Part shown: piece after piece, positions 25,801 to 39,074 of the stretch
How the letters are laid out: the number at the start of each line of letters is the position of its first letter
Numbering within the stretch: the first letter of the stretch is position 1
Position numbers and translations under genes: made by a program
Notes under the pieces: model-generated
The model's input: the letters and a program-made list of their open reading frames with translations, nothing else
Told to the model about the DNA's origin: nothing
Database searches by the model: none
Source of the DNA: Onchocerca volvulus
Lineage: Eukaryota; Nematoda; Chromadorea; Rhabditida; Onchocercidae
DNA length: 64,000 nt
NCBI GenBank assembly: GCA_000499405.2
Contig: HG738136.1
Coordinates: 2,272,646 to 2,336,645, forward strand
Direction: 5' to 3'

Positions 25801-28800
25801 AAATTTTACATTTTTCAAAAATTTCTTGTACCAATCGAATAAAAAAAAAGAAAGCTTTTGGTTAAAGAGCTAATAGGAAGTTGAAAGAAATTGAAAATTT
25901 TGATTCAAATAATATATTTAAGTTATTTCAAGTTTTCATGTACTAATAATATTTTTAGTTTTTTGGCATTCATTTAGTAAGTTAAGTGGGAATTAATTTT
26001 ACATTGAAACATAATATAAATCTAAGCTGTTTTTAACAAATATTTTAGTTATGTTTAATAATTTATTTGAATTATTTTATGTATTTTTTAAAAGTTATTT
26101 AAGTTATTTTAAGTTTCCGAAAACTTACATTTGCATAATTTGTGTGTTTTTTCTTAAGTTATTTAAGTTTTCAAATATTAATTATACTTGCAATTTCTAG
26201 GATTCATTTAGAACTTTGTAGAGAATTAATTTTTCATAAAATATGATATAAATTTAAGTATTTATTTCGTAAAATTTAATGACTTCATCAATTACAATTC
26301 AATGGCGAGAATTTTTTGCATAAAAATATCCAATATTTTTTTGATTGTATAGCTATTATCATAAATTAAAATGACAATTTTTTTTTTTTTTTTGAAAAAA
26401 AAGGGAAAGTGAAAAATTTCGGTAGAATTAATTGCATTGAAATAAAATTAGTGTGAGGAAAAATTGATCCGAAAAGATAGCATTTTTCTAACATTTAAAA
26501 ATTATAATCAATTTGCAAAAATTCTGAAATAAAATTATTGGATGTTAAAATTGAATTTTCTTTTTTTGGAAAAAGAAATTTTCATAATGTTAATGTTTTT
26601 TCTTTTTTTTTTTTCTCGGAATATTATATTAAAATAAAATAAAATTTGAATATAAATTAAATTTTAGTATTCTTTTTTGAATATTTAAGTTGAATGATAT
26701 TTTCATCACAATTTTTCACATTTCTTCATTCGTCCGTTGAAATGTTTGTTTATATCGTTTGCAATTCATTCGGGAATTAAATATATGTTATGTATTTCAA
26801 TCATAACTACTTTAAAATTATTCAAATAATATATGATTCATTCATGTTTAAAGCATATTTGACTATAGTTAGATTGAATTTTAAGATTTCATGTCGTTTA
26901 AAATTCCTTTAAAATTAAAATTTAAAATTTTATATATTTGAATTTCTCAATTATATATATATTTTTTTTCACCCCAAAAACATTAATTTTTATGATTTTT
27001 TCCAATAATTTAGCGTAAAATTTAAATTTCGGCAAATCAAATTGTTATTATTAATCTCTGTTAAAGTTATAAATTGATGGATCAATCCATGATTCTAGCA
27101 ATTAATATTTTCGAAATTTAAATTTGTCTTAGGAAGAATTTTGATAAATTCTAGATCTTCTTTTCTAATTAATTAATTCAATTAAATTTCAAGCCTTTTT
27201 GTCCGAATAAGTGTTGTTTATTTAGAATTTGCCGAATAGTACCATTCCAAATAACTTCTAGGTACCACTTTGTCCACAAATGGAATTTATTTCGGATTCA
27301 TTAAAATCAACAAGTCGTCTTGTTTATCGTCTTTTTTTTTATCTTTTATCAATGATCGATCATCAATAGTTTTAGTGTTAATTAGAGATTTAACCTCCTT
27401 AAATGAAGATTTAATTAGTTGACATTTCAAAATTCCGAATCGAATCATTTCAATTAGTTGTATGGAATGAGAAATTTTGTAGTATAAAATACGACGAGCG
27501 ATAAATAATAATTATCAGGATGATAAGAATCAGAATTTCTGATATCGCAAAATGTTTATTTCTTGACCGCAAAAGCTTAATAAATGAATGATAATGGACG
27601 GCGATAAAAGCAACGTCTTGTCAACAAATATTAATCTATTTCTTGTGGATAATGTAAACAGATAAACAAACGATGATTGAAACAGGCGGAAACAGACGCA
27701 AACAGGCGCTTTTCCTAAATTATTATCCAAAATATTGGAATAGTAAAACGTGCTAAAATGAAAATTTGATTTTGACGAAAATTTTGTTGAAAATAACATT
27801 TCAACCGAATTTATTTCTTATTTCTTGACATTTATTGTCAATTGATTTGTTTGAAATGTGTCACTAAATATCACATTAGATTTATTTTATTAATTTTTAC
27901 ATCAAATTTGCTACAACAGATATTAAATGAGATAATAAATTGATTTAAATTTACTCTTTTTTCTTCCTAATTTTCAAAATTAGAATTATTTTTGATTGAT
28001 GAAAGATTGCGATAAATTTCCGGATAATTGCAACTTTTCTAATTTTGTAAGAATGCAAAAAAAAAAAAAAAAAATCAGATAAGAAAAAGATTTGAATTTA
28101 GTCTTTTTTTTTTCTTTAATTAGAATTTTTATGATTTTTGGATGGTGAAAGATTCCGGCGGAATTATTTCTAGTTGATGAAGCATTCCGGTAGAATTATT
28201 TCCAGTTGATGAAGCATTCCGGTAGAATTATTTCCAGTTGATGAAACATTCCGGTAGCGTGAAATTCCGGATGATGCAATCTTTCAATTTGATAATAATA
28301 AAATGAAAGATGAAGAAAAATCAAACAAAGCAATTTAGGATGCCGAAAGTAAACAAAATTTAGTTGAAGATTTATGTAAAACAGCTGCAACGAATAAATA
28401 TTTACAACGAATGATAATGGCCTGATATTTCTAATCAAATGATCAATTTAATGATAAAATTTGGAAAGAATAACATTTGCTTATATTATCAGTTGACTTT
28501 ATTACAATCCGGAAATCCTGATTTATTACCCTCAAGTTTTGGCAAGAAAGTTTTAATATTATACCAATGAAAGATAACTTTTTAATCCATCATACATCTT
28601 CAAAATTTCAAATATTTTCTTAATCCTAAAAATTCGAGAAAAAATTTCAGCATTGCTTTACTAAATATACGATAGGCTAAAAAGTAAAAAAAAAAATTTT
28701 AATTTTTTATTCAAAATAAAATATTTTAAGAAGAATGAAAATATTTCATAGTTTTAAAATTTGTTTAAAAAATTTTTAGAATAACTTTATTGAATAGAAT

Positions 28801-31800
28801 ATATTTTAAAAAAAAATAAAAAATTCAGAATTTGTTTTCAAACATTAAATAATTTACGAAAACTAAATATGTGCTATTAGTAGTAGGTAAAAATTTTAAT
28901 TTTTTTTATTCACAATGAAAAAATTTTGCGAAAAATTAAAAAAACAAATTTTGTGAGAAGAATTCTAGAATGACTTTACTAAAAATATGAAATATTAAAA
29001 AAGTAAAAAATGCAAGTTTTTATTCAATATGAAATATCTTAAAAAAACTAAAAATATAAACGTCTAAATGGGGGAAAAAAAATGCCAAGGCAAAAAAAAC
29101 AAGCCTTGGCCATTATTTGGCCAAAGCAATCATCAATTGGCCAGAAGCATGCAATTGCTAAGGATTTAGAAATGGCATTTAAAGATTGAAATTTGCATCG
29201 TTGAGAATGACAAGAAAGTAATAATGGCTTATCTGATTTGTTTTTCCTGATAAGTGGAAACGATGATGTATTAAAAGGAAAGTAAAGTGAAATTAAATTG
29301 AAATCACTTTTTGAAAAAAAAAATAAAAAAAAAGATTTCCGAGAATATAAATATTTTTTCTTTCTATAAATTTTATTTTAAAAAAAAAAATTCAGTCAAT
29401 TTATCATGAATTTTGATTCCTCAAAACTTCCAATCAATTTGCCATAGATTTTGATCCCCCCAAAAAAGAAAAAAAAAAGATCGATCAATCTAAATTTAGC
29501 TAAATAATTTAATTTTTTCTATTATTTTAAAGTCCATAATTTGCTTTATTATTTTCGTTCCTTAAATCTCATAGTCAACTTTTATTCTATAAATTTAGCT
29601 TTTAAAATGAAAGTAAAATGTTGTATTTTTTTTTTTGAAACCTAGGTTTTATAGTTTAATTTTTACGCCTGATGATTGGAAAGGATGTAAATAAAAACAA
29701 ATCTTTAAAAATATCCACTTTTTCAATGTTTATTTCTCATCAAATGCCTTATAAATTGGGAATATTTTTCCATCAACTATTTTAAAATCTGTTCAAAATA
29801 ATTTAAAGTTTTAAAAAGAAAAAAAAAAGAACCTTACAATTATGTCAATCAAATTGTTAAAAAGATGAAAATATTTGCAACGAAATTTTTTTGATTGAAA
29901 TTGATAGTTTATTGATTTTGAATTTCGAACAGAATTTTCTAGTTTCAATAAAACTTTCTTTTCTTTTTTTTTTTCTGCTCTATTTAATCTGAAAATGAAT
30001 TTAATTAGTGTAAATTTTTCAAAATGTCACTTTTTTGTCCATAAATTGTTACAATCGAAAGCCATATGTTTCTAAAATTCTAAAAAATTTCTTTCTTCGA
30101 TACTTAATTTATGCTATCACAAAATTCCAACAAAAATTTACTTTTTCTTTTTTTTTTTTTCGAAATGCAACCAATGGAAATAATTAATGATGACAGATGT
30201 GCGACGCCAGATGCGTTCATAAAAAAGCGACAAAAATTTGCGACGTAAAATTGTAAATTGTGACTTTTTTTTTTTCCCAAATATCCCCAATACTTTCCTA
30301 TCAAATATTCCCATATATCTTTCTTTCCCTGACCTCTTCATTTTTTGTCTTCAAAATTGATCATATCAATTTATCATGCTCATAAAAAATTTCATTTATC
30401 GCAATGATAACTCATTAAATAAACCTGATTGATATCTATCTTAATATCCGTAACAAGTATGTAAATAATTCATCATAAAGAAAAGTTTTTCGTAAATTTT
30501 CTCTAAGGGACCATCAATTGATCATTGATGAATAATTACTGATCATATCGATGATAAACTTCCTCCCGAGGTTAATTTACCGCGGAAATTGATACAAATA
30601 TCGAAAATGAATGCATTCAATTGCCTACATTTTGAGGGTATATATATATATATATATATAAATATTTATTTGTTTACATTCTTTGTGAATAGCTTTTTCA
30701 ATTTGCTGTTAAAATGGCACCTTTTATTTGTTGACCTTTCGACAGAGAGCTCAAATAATTGCTATGCAAATAAAATAATTTATTTGCATAGGAAAATGTT
30801 CCATTCTCAAATGTTTTTAATGTATTTTTCGTTCGTAATGCTCAATTTAATGCTTGAAAATAAGCATTAAAATAGATCTTATAGCTAAATAAAACTTTGT
30901 TTATATGTACGTAAGAAATAAATAAATCGATTCAAATTTATGACCAAAATTGTAAATAAATGAAATTATTAAATATTTGGATAATCATTCAATTATAATA
31001 TGAAATTTTCAAGCTTTTGAAAATTTTCAATTCTAAATTTTTGTTCTAAATTAATTAGTCGATCAATTTCTTACGAAAAATCCGGCTAATTGCTCATTTA
31101 TTCGGCCAGTAAATTGATTAATTAATTTAAATTTCTCGAAAAAAAAATGTATAAAATTATTATTTGTTTAATTCTTAGCTGATTTTCGAATTTTTCAAAT
31201 TTTTTTAGCTCATTTTTTTTGGCTTCATTTCAATTTTCGCTATTTGTTCATATGAAACTAATTATCACTGATAAAAGTTATCATTCGTAAATTTCCCAAA
31301 ATGATAATTGGCTATTTTTAATTGTTGAAAATAAGCCAAACTAATTGACCGTATAATCTTTATTTGAGTATTAAATGATTCATAAACTATGATGATAATT
31401 ATTTTCGTTAGAATAGGCCATAATTCAAGGTTATCATCTTACTTTTTTTTTCGTACAAATAGAATACAATCAACAGAAGACGTCTATTTAAACGTTTTTG
31501 ACGTTTTTAAACGTTTTTCACGTACGTCTTCTAATCATTTACTTATTTTGCTTAATTATTCTTAATTAGTATTCAAATATGATCAATTATTAATTGTTGT
31601 AAATTCTATTGATGAAATGGACCATGTTGAAGTGCTACTTCCTTTCAAATTCTTCTCTTTCCTTCTATTATCATCAGAAAACATGGATGACACTTAATTG
31701 ATGTTTGTGTCCCATCATCACAACAAAATAGAGTTACCTTTTGTCCATCAGTGAAACTTGAACTTTGAACTTTACTGGTTTAGCCCATATTAAATTTTAC

Positions 31801-34800
31801 ATATATTGATTAATTATAATTTTTCCAAATTTTCCATAAGAAAGGTTTTTATTTTGAAAAATAAAATTTCATTAGCAGTTTAATGATAATAATGATAACT
31901 ACAAAAATGATAATTATATTGAACTATAAATTAAATACATTAATTAAAAGAATTATTTTAGTGTAGATAAAAAGTATAGAGCAAATTTTAATTCAAATTT
32001 ATTAGTTATTTTTCTAAATATCGATATCACATTTCGTAGAATAATTAAATATTAAAATACAAATAATTCGATCTCTTTATTAATTTCATAAACCTGATAT
32101 TGTCATTTGAATGTATTAATAATTAATAATTTCATGTTACATAGAAATGCATATCTCAAAAATCGTAGTAATTAACTAATTACCTAATTAATTGAAAATT
32201 GTTAATCAAATCTTCAAACAATTCATCCACTTATTCATTCAGATTTTCATCTTCCTAATGAGCATTAATTGTTCCATTGGTAATTTTCATCTTAATCTTA
32301 TTATTCTCCTTTTTTCTTTCATAATTCCTGTATGATTTCAAAGCATTATTCATTATCACCATCATTAATATCATTGTCATTATCATTATCATTTGCGATA
32401 ATGATGATGATGATGATAGTGATGATATGATGATGATGACTCATAATAATGAAAGATATTTCACGATGGATAGAAAGATCGACGAAAGAAATGCGACGGG
32501 AATTGTCGCATTTCCCAGACTATTAGCCGTTGCGAATTGCCTTATCTCGTACAGATGTCTCTTGCAATGTTTACAGTGATTTTCTCTTCGAATTGATAAT
32601 TTGTTCTAACATATGTTTAATGTCGCCGTCATGGACAATTGCCTAATTTGTGCATCGTAAGATGTCGTAAGATAAGCAATACATATGATTCGATTATTAA
32701 AATCGTCGTCTCTTATCAGTTCCTAATATTTTGTAAAATATTCACGATAAACGAAAAAGTCATTAAAATAAATCATTAATATAAGAAATGAAGGAACTAA
32801 ATCTGAAATCAAAATTCATTAATAAAGGAAGTGAAGGGATTGAATCGGAAATCGAAATTCATTAATATAAAAAATGAAAGATTAAACTTGAAATTAAAAT
32901 TGTGCCATTTTTTCCTTTTTTTTTATTAAAGTGCATGAATATCATAACTTATATTAAAATAAAAATTTGGAGATGAATAATTAAAATTAATTAAAAAGTA
33001 AAGGGATCAAATTTGAAATTGGAATTGTCATATTTTACTTTTTTTATTTATGATACATGAATATTACAAATAATATTTTCTGGGAAAAAAAGCATTAAAA
33101 TTAAATTTTAGAGATAAAAATAATTAATACTAATTAAAAAATGAAGAGATTATAGCCAAAATGGAAATTGTGTCATATTTTGCATTACTTGTAATAAATG
33201 AATATTATTATTGATATATTAAAATTACATTTTAAGTATATATTAAAATTAAAATTTAAGGATAAGAATAATGAAATTGCATCGATTTAAAGCATTTAAA
33301 TCAGAATTGAAATAACTCTAATATATATGTGCCCAAGTTTGTTTATTCATCAATCCAGTCAAGCATTATTTGTAATACGATATATATTAAATTGTAATAT
33401 GATAAGTATGATAAATTTGTGATATGATAAATTAAGTAACAAAATTAGTAAATTATTTCATTTTCATTCTATTGTCTTATCGTAATGGTAAGACAATGCA
33501 TCGAAGACTGCCGGAAGTTGAATGTATGAGAAAATAAAATAAATTAAATTAAATTCAAATTGTTTTTGAAGAAGCTTAAATTAAATATGCCAAAAAATCA
33601 ATTAGTAATAGATGATTTACTAATTATGATTTACTAATTAATTAAAAGCTTAGTATATTCTGGTGAAAATTTAAACATTCGAGATGAAGTATGCAGAGGT
33701 CATTAAATCTTATCATTACTTTGATTGCCAACAATGTCAACAAAGTCTAAAAATATGTTGACACATATGGAAGGCCATCGATATAGAAAGGTCAGGAAAG
33801 GTTCATTTTGAGAATAGAATGGAAAATGATAAGAAATGATAATTGCTTAGTTATGTGGAAAAGCTTTTACAAAAGATTTCGCAAATAAAAGTACGAGAAG
33901 AGTAAATAATAGATGAATAAACATTTCAAATATTCCGCAGGGAAAGTTATTCATGCTGAAATTCTAATTTTTCAATTTGAATTCAAGAAATTGTAAGAAT
34001 CTGAAATGAAAAACTACCTGTACACAAAGAAAATGAATATTTGATTATTTAAAATTATAGGAAAATTCAATACGAAAAGCAAATTAATAAATAAAATGCT
34101 TCTTTTCATGTTTTTTTATTGAAATATTTTAAAAATCGAAAAAAATTTTTTTTTTGATTACAATTTCAGGAAGATGCTGATTTGAAGCGACATTTGAAGC
34201 ATCATATTATCAATATTTGTAAAGAAGATCGAAATTGCTCTTCGGTATGATTTTTCGATTATTGATTAAATTATTTCTATTTCTTACATAGGTTAATTTA
34301 TGCTTCCGTTATTTAAGTACAAGAAATTACTTTTGTAACAACAATTCTCAGAAGAGATATCCATTTAATTCAATTATCGATTAATTGATTTTCCATTTTT
34401 TGTTTTCATTTTTTTTAAATTTTTAAAGTTAAGTTTTTAAAAATTTTAATCTTGTATTTTAATGGAATTAAGGATAAATTATTCAATTTTTTTTTAAATA
34501 ATAAATTTATATTTAGTTCTAATTATTTCATCTATTTATTCATCGTCTATTAATTATCACTAATTAATACCAGAGTGACATTTCTAACTGTGACAATAAT
34601 TCATAAGTATACTAATTGTCACATTGCTAATTGAAGTCTTTCATAAATTTAGAAAATTGGAAGATTTAGGAATTTATTTTGAGGATTTTTAGGAAATTTA
34701 GGAATTTTTTTTTTTTTTTTGAATATATGTGTGTGCAGAGGATTATCACGCATATTTAACTAAATATATATTATATTTATATACAAATATGATTAATTAA

Positions 34801-37800
34801 TTAATGCATATATCAAATATGAATGGCATTGTTGATGATGTGTCACTGTGAGAAAAACTTCCAGCTGTGATTCAATAATCTGGCCCAAAAAGATTAAAAA
34901 TGATCTGGTCTGGTCATCGATCTGGCCAGAAACTATTATCATTCGTTTGAGAAAAGCGAGAAATGCATCCAAGAAATACTTTTTTTCAAGCCTAATGTCA
35001 ATGAATTATCAATGGATGACCACTTCCTTTAAATAGGCCAGGAAATATTAGCCATCAATAGAATAATACTGAAACACTCAAAAGCTCATAAAGAAAAATT
35101 TGTAGCCAAGGGGATTAGGGACAAAATGGACAAATTAAATAGCCAAAATAATTGTTCGAATTATTTTGATTTTTGATGATCAAAAAAATATATAAATATG
35201 TTAGTTATTTTTATATTTATTGATTTAATGATAATAAGTGATAATTGTATATGAATATGATATTTGATTCGACCATACTGTTTTGTTAAAATCGATTCCG
35301 AAAAAATACAAATATTACTGGAAAAAAATTATGTTTAAATTGGTATTTAAATTCTTCGATTAATTTTAAAAGATGGTATTTAAATTCCTTTGCTTTCCAT
35401 AATAATTTTCAAATTCTTAACTTCAATTAACTTTAAAAGGCAAAAGAAGATAGACTTCTTAGAAGATATATTTTAGTTTTTTTTTTTTCCAATTTTAAAA
35501 GAATTTAGAAGACAAATAATGCAATAAGTAAACTTTCATTCTACCATATTCGAAAAATTGTTTCTAGAAGAAGGCGAATAAACAAAAAGAAAATATTCTG
35601 GGGTCAAAGGTGATGGTACCTATTTAGTCAGGTCGAGGAAAGAGATAATAAAGTGTATACGTCTAATCCTCTTATCAATGTTTGTTTGTGGGACTTTAGC
35701 AAGCTAGAAATTAATAAAACTAAAAATGTGCAAAGAATTCTCCAAACTCTTTCTATCTTACTGGTTCGTCAACAATAATATGTGAACCGTGACAAGAAAA
35801 TCTTTGTTTTATGATTTTTTAGGGATCAAAAGGGGGAAAAAAAAACGAAAACTTTTGTTTTATGATTTTTCGAAAAAAAAAAATCGAACTTAATAAGTTT
35901 TTAGTTTTTTTGAAAAGATAAAAAAAAATGCTCAATTTTTTTCATTAATGGGAAAAATTTTTTAATGCTGAAAATCAATGAAAATATCTCCAGTGATAAA
36001 ATCAGTGATAATCAGTAATATTATCCCTAAGGATTGCAAAAATTCGATCATCAGAAGTCTTTTTCTTTTTTTCTCTCTCTCAAATACGATTATTCAAATT
36101 ATTTCTTCATTGCTTACTTCGGTACTATATTACCTTGTTTCAAAATATTGCCAAGATTACTTATTAATTAAATAAATATTAATTAAATTGTCATTTATAT
36201 TATTCATATTATTTATATTCATTCATATTAATCCTTCTTTTTTCTAGAATACATATACAGGTCGTTTTGATATTTTAAAATATTATTTCTTACATCATAC
36301 TTCGAAAGTCTCAAAGAAAATTATTCCTTGCTTAATTCTTTTTTCGATTTTTTGATAGATTAATAACCATGAAATGTAAATCTTAACTGATTAAATGACA
36401 AGTAATGTAAATCTAATTGATTGACAGGTAAGGCAAGGTAATGTTTTTCTTTGAAAATCTCGAAAAAAAGTTATTCTTTGCTTAATTCGTTTTTCGATTC
36501 TTTCATAAAGAGTAACCTTAACTGATAGGACTGATAGGTAAAAAAGAAGAACTATCATATTTTGAAATTTTATAAAAGAAATTATTCTCCTAGTAACCAC
36601 ATTTTTTGATTCTTTGATAGGCATTACCATGAAATGTGAAATCGTAACTAACTGATTGATCGGTAAGGTAAGCGGCACATTCCTTTCATCTTTTGCAATA
36701 TTATTCAGATCGTTAAAATATTGTTTTTGTGATGGATCATTAAATGCGCATTCCTTCTTTATTTTCATCCTTTTCAAATGTATTATACACCGACTTGTTC
36801 AATTTGCTCATTTATTATTGCGCCATTTGTAGGCGTTTAAGGAAAGAAATGATTTATCAATATTCTTTTTTTTCTCCTCTTTTGATGTGAGGGATAACAA
36901 AATGGTGAAAAATTGAATTTGATTTGTAAACATAACGATTTATTGAAATTCAACAAAGGGAATAATGAATTTTTCAATTTAATTTAAGCCAATTTAGATA
37001 ACATTTAATGTACTCATTTGTAGAAAAGTTAAACGTTCCTATAAATATTAATTAGCGAAATCTCCGTAATTAAATTTCTCTATAATATTAATTAATGAAG
37101 TTTCTGCAATTCAACTCAATATAATATTAATAAAAGTAATCCATTTCCAACATTTTCAATCCTATGTATTGTTAGGATTTCTATCATTTTCATCAAATTG
37201 TTAATTATAAAAGTCGATGAATAGGAAGAATTCAATTTCACCTTTCTTTTTCTTGTTTTTAAATACAGAAGCAAAATCTTTAATCTGATTATAAATTTAA
37301 AAAATTCAATCACAATGAATTACTAAAGCTTAAAAAAAAAAAAAGCTTACAGCTGGCAAATCATCCAAATGGAACATACAAAATAAAAAAATACTTTCTT
37401 GTTAATATTTAAAATAATTTCTTTTGTTTGGTTGTTTGGTTTAATCCTATTGTTCGATTATTTTTTTTCCCAATAGTTGAGGCATTTTTCTCTCTCTTGT
37501 CCTCAAAAATAAGCCAATTCACTGAAAAAAAGAATAAATATCAAAGATCAGCAGGATAAAATAGGATGAAAATTGAAGGGGGATTAAAAATTGTCGTTCA
37601 GTGTTGTCGCAGAAAATGAGTGAAGGTCATTGTATGACAATTTTATTTCTAAGAAAGAAGGAAAAAAAGAGATTTAAGAAGAAGCAAATAAGTAAATTAT
37701 TTTAAAAAAGAAAAAGGAAAAGTCTTTAATTGATATGGAATTTAAATCATATAATCTACGCAAAGAAATTAAATGATCGGAAATGAATCTATTATTATGA

Positions 37801-39041
37801 TATTGTTTAATGAATGATTAAGATAGATATATTCGAAAATTTCTTCATGTAAATTCCAAAAGATATCACAACATATTAACCAACTAATCTGATTATATGA
37901 TCGAAACGATCGACAACATGCTTATTACGTAAGAATAAATTAATCGAATATGAGAGAATAATTTTAATGATCAATGATAAGATGAATTTGAGAAATTTAT
38001 AAAATGCATTATAACTTATTTGGAAACATTTCATGCCAATAATTTTCTTAATCTATATAAATAAAAATGTAAATATTCGTTGTGGCTTTTGATACAAAGT
38101 TTCAAGTTCTTCATCGGTCGATTTGAAATTTTGAAACAACGTTGCATTCTAATAGGCACGTTTTTTCTTATAGATATATCTATTTATTTTTCTTGTCCGT
38201 AAGAATAAGCATATTTATCGCCGAAACGCCGTAAGGAAAAACATGTTTCCCGCCAAAACGCTCCAATTAGCAGACAAACAGAGTGAAGTCAACAAATCAT
38301 TGATTCACTACCAGATAATAGTCGACAAGTAATTTATATTAATAAAAATGCAAATGTTCGTTGTGCCTTTTGGCATAGATTTCGAATTCTTCACCGAATG
38401 ATTTGAAATTTTGAAGCCGCGTTTTTTTAGATAGAATATCTTTTTTGCTTTTTTTTTTGCCTGTCACACCTGTGACAGGTAAAAGTAAGTAAACGGACAT
38501 TTTTATTTATATAGACTAAATGGACAGCCATGTAGAGCATGGAGAGCATGGCCGGGTATAATTATTGTAAGAATAAATATCAAATATGATCAGATAATTT
38601 TGATGATTAATGATCGGATAATTTTAATCGTAGAAATTACGAAATACATTATCATCTATTTTGAAACATTTTATATCAATAATACTTTACTTAAGAATAA
38701 ATATCGAATATGATTAGATAACTTTGATAATCAAATAATCGGATAATTTTGATTATAGAAATTACGAAATATATCATTACTTATTTTGAAACATTTCATA
38801 TCAATAATGTTCATTTTTCTAGTATCAGTTCAACTGAAAACAAAACCATAAAATAGCTGTCGTTTTTTTTTTCATCTTTCTTTCGATAATTTTTATTCAA
38901 GTTATTCCTTTGTTCCATTTTATAGAGAGCAAAAAATTTTTAAAAAAAAAGAGGAAGGAAAAATTTACATATTTTTATCCTGTTTATTCCTTTGTTCTAT
39001 TGCTGAAACCAAAAGCAATGCAATCGATTGTAAAATGAATG

Positions 39042-39074
<33 letters not shown>

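Larger units (their letters stand above)
22956..34169 (+). other. kal-1 intron 1 (11.2 kb)
   Basis: This separates the signal-peptide exon from the first Cys-rich exon. It holds no nested gene I can support. It contains several tandem duplications listed separately, a (TA)n run at 30640-30660, opposed CATTAT/ATGATG repeats at 32345-32445, and short hairpins. Bases 32460-32710 are non-repetitive and less A+T-rich than the rest and could be regulatory. Confidence 0.6.

Noticed and set aside
28141..28262. Regularly spaced 32-bp repeats considered as a CRISPR array
   Set aside because: Units are head to tail without spacers, in a eukaryotic intron.
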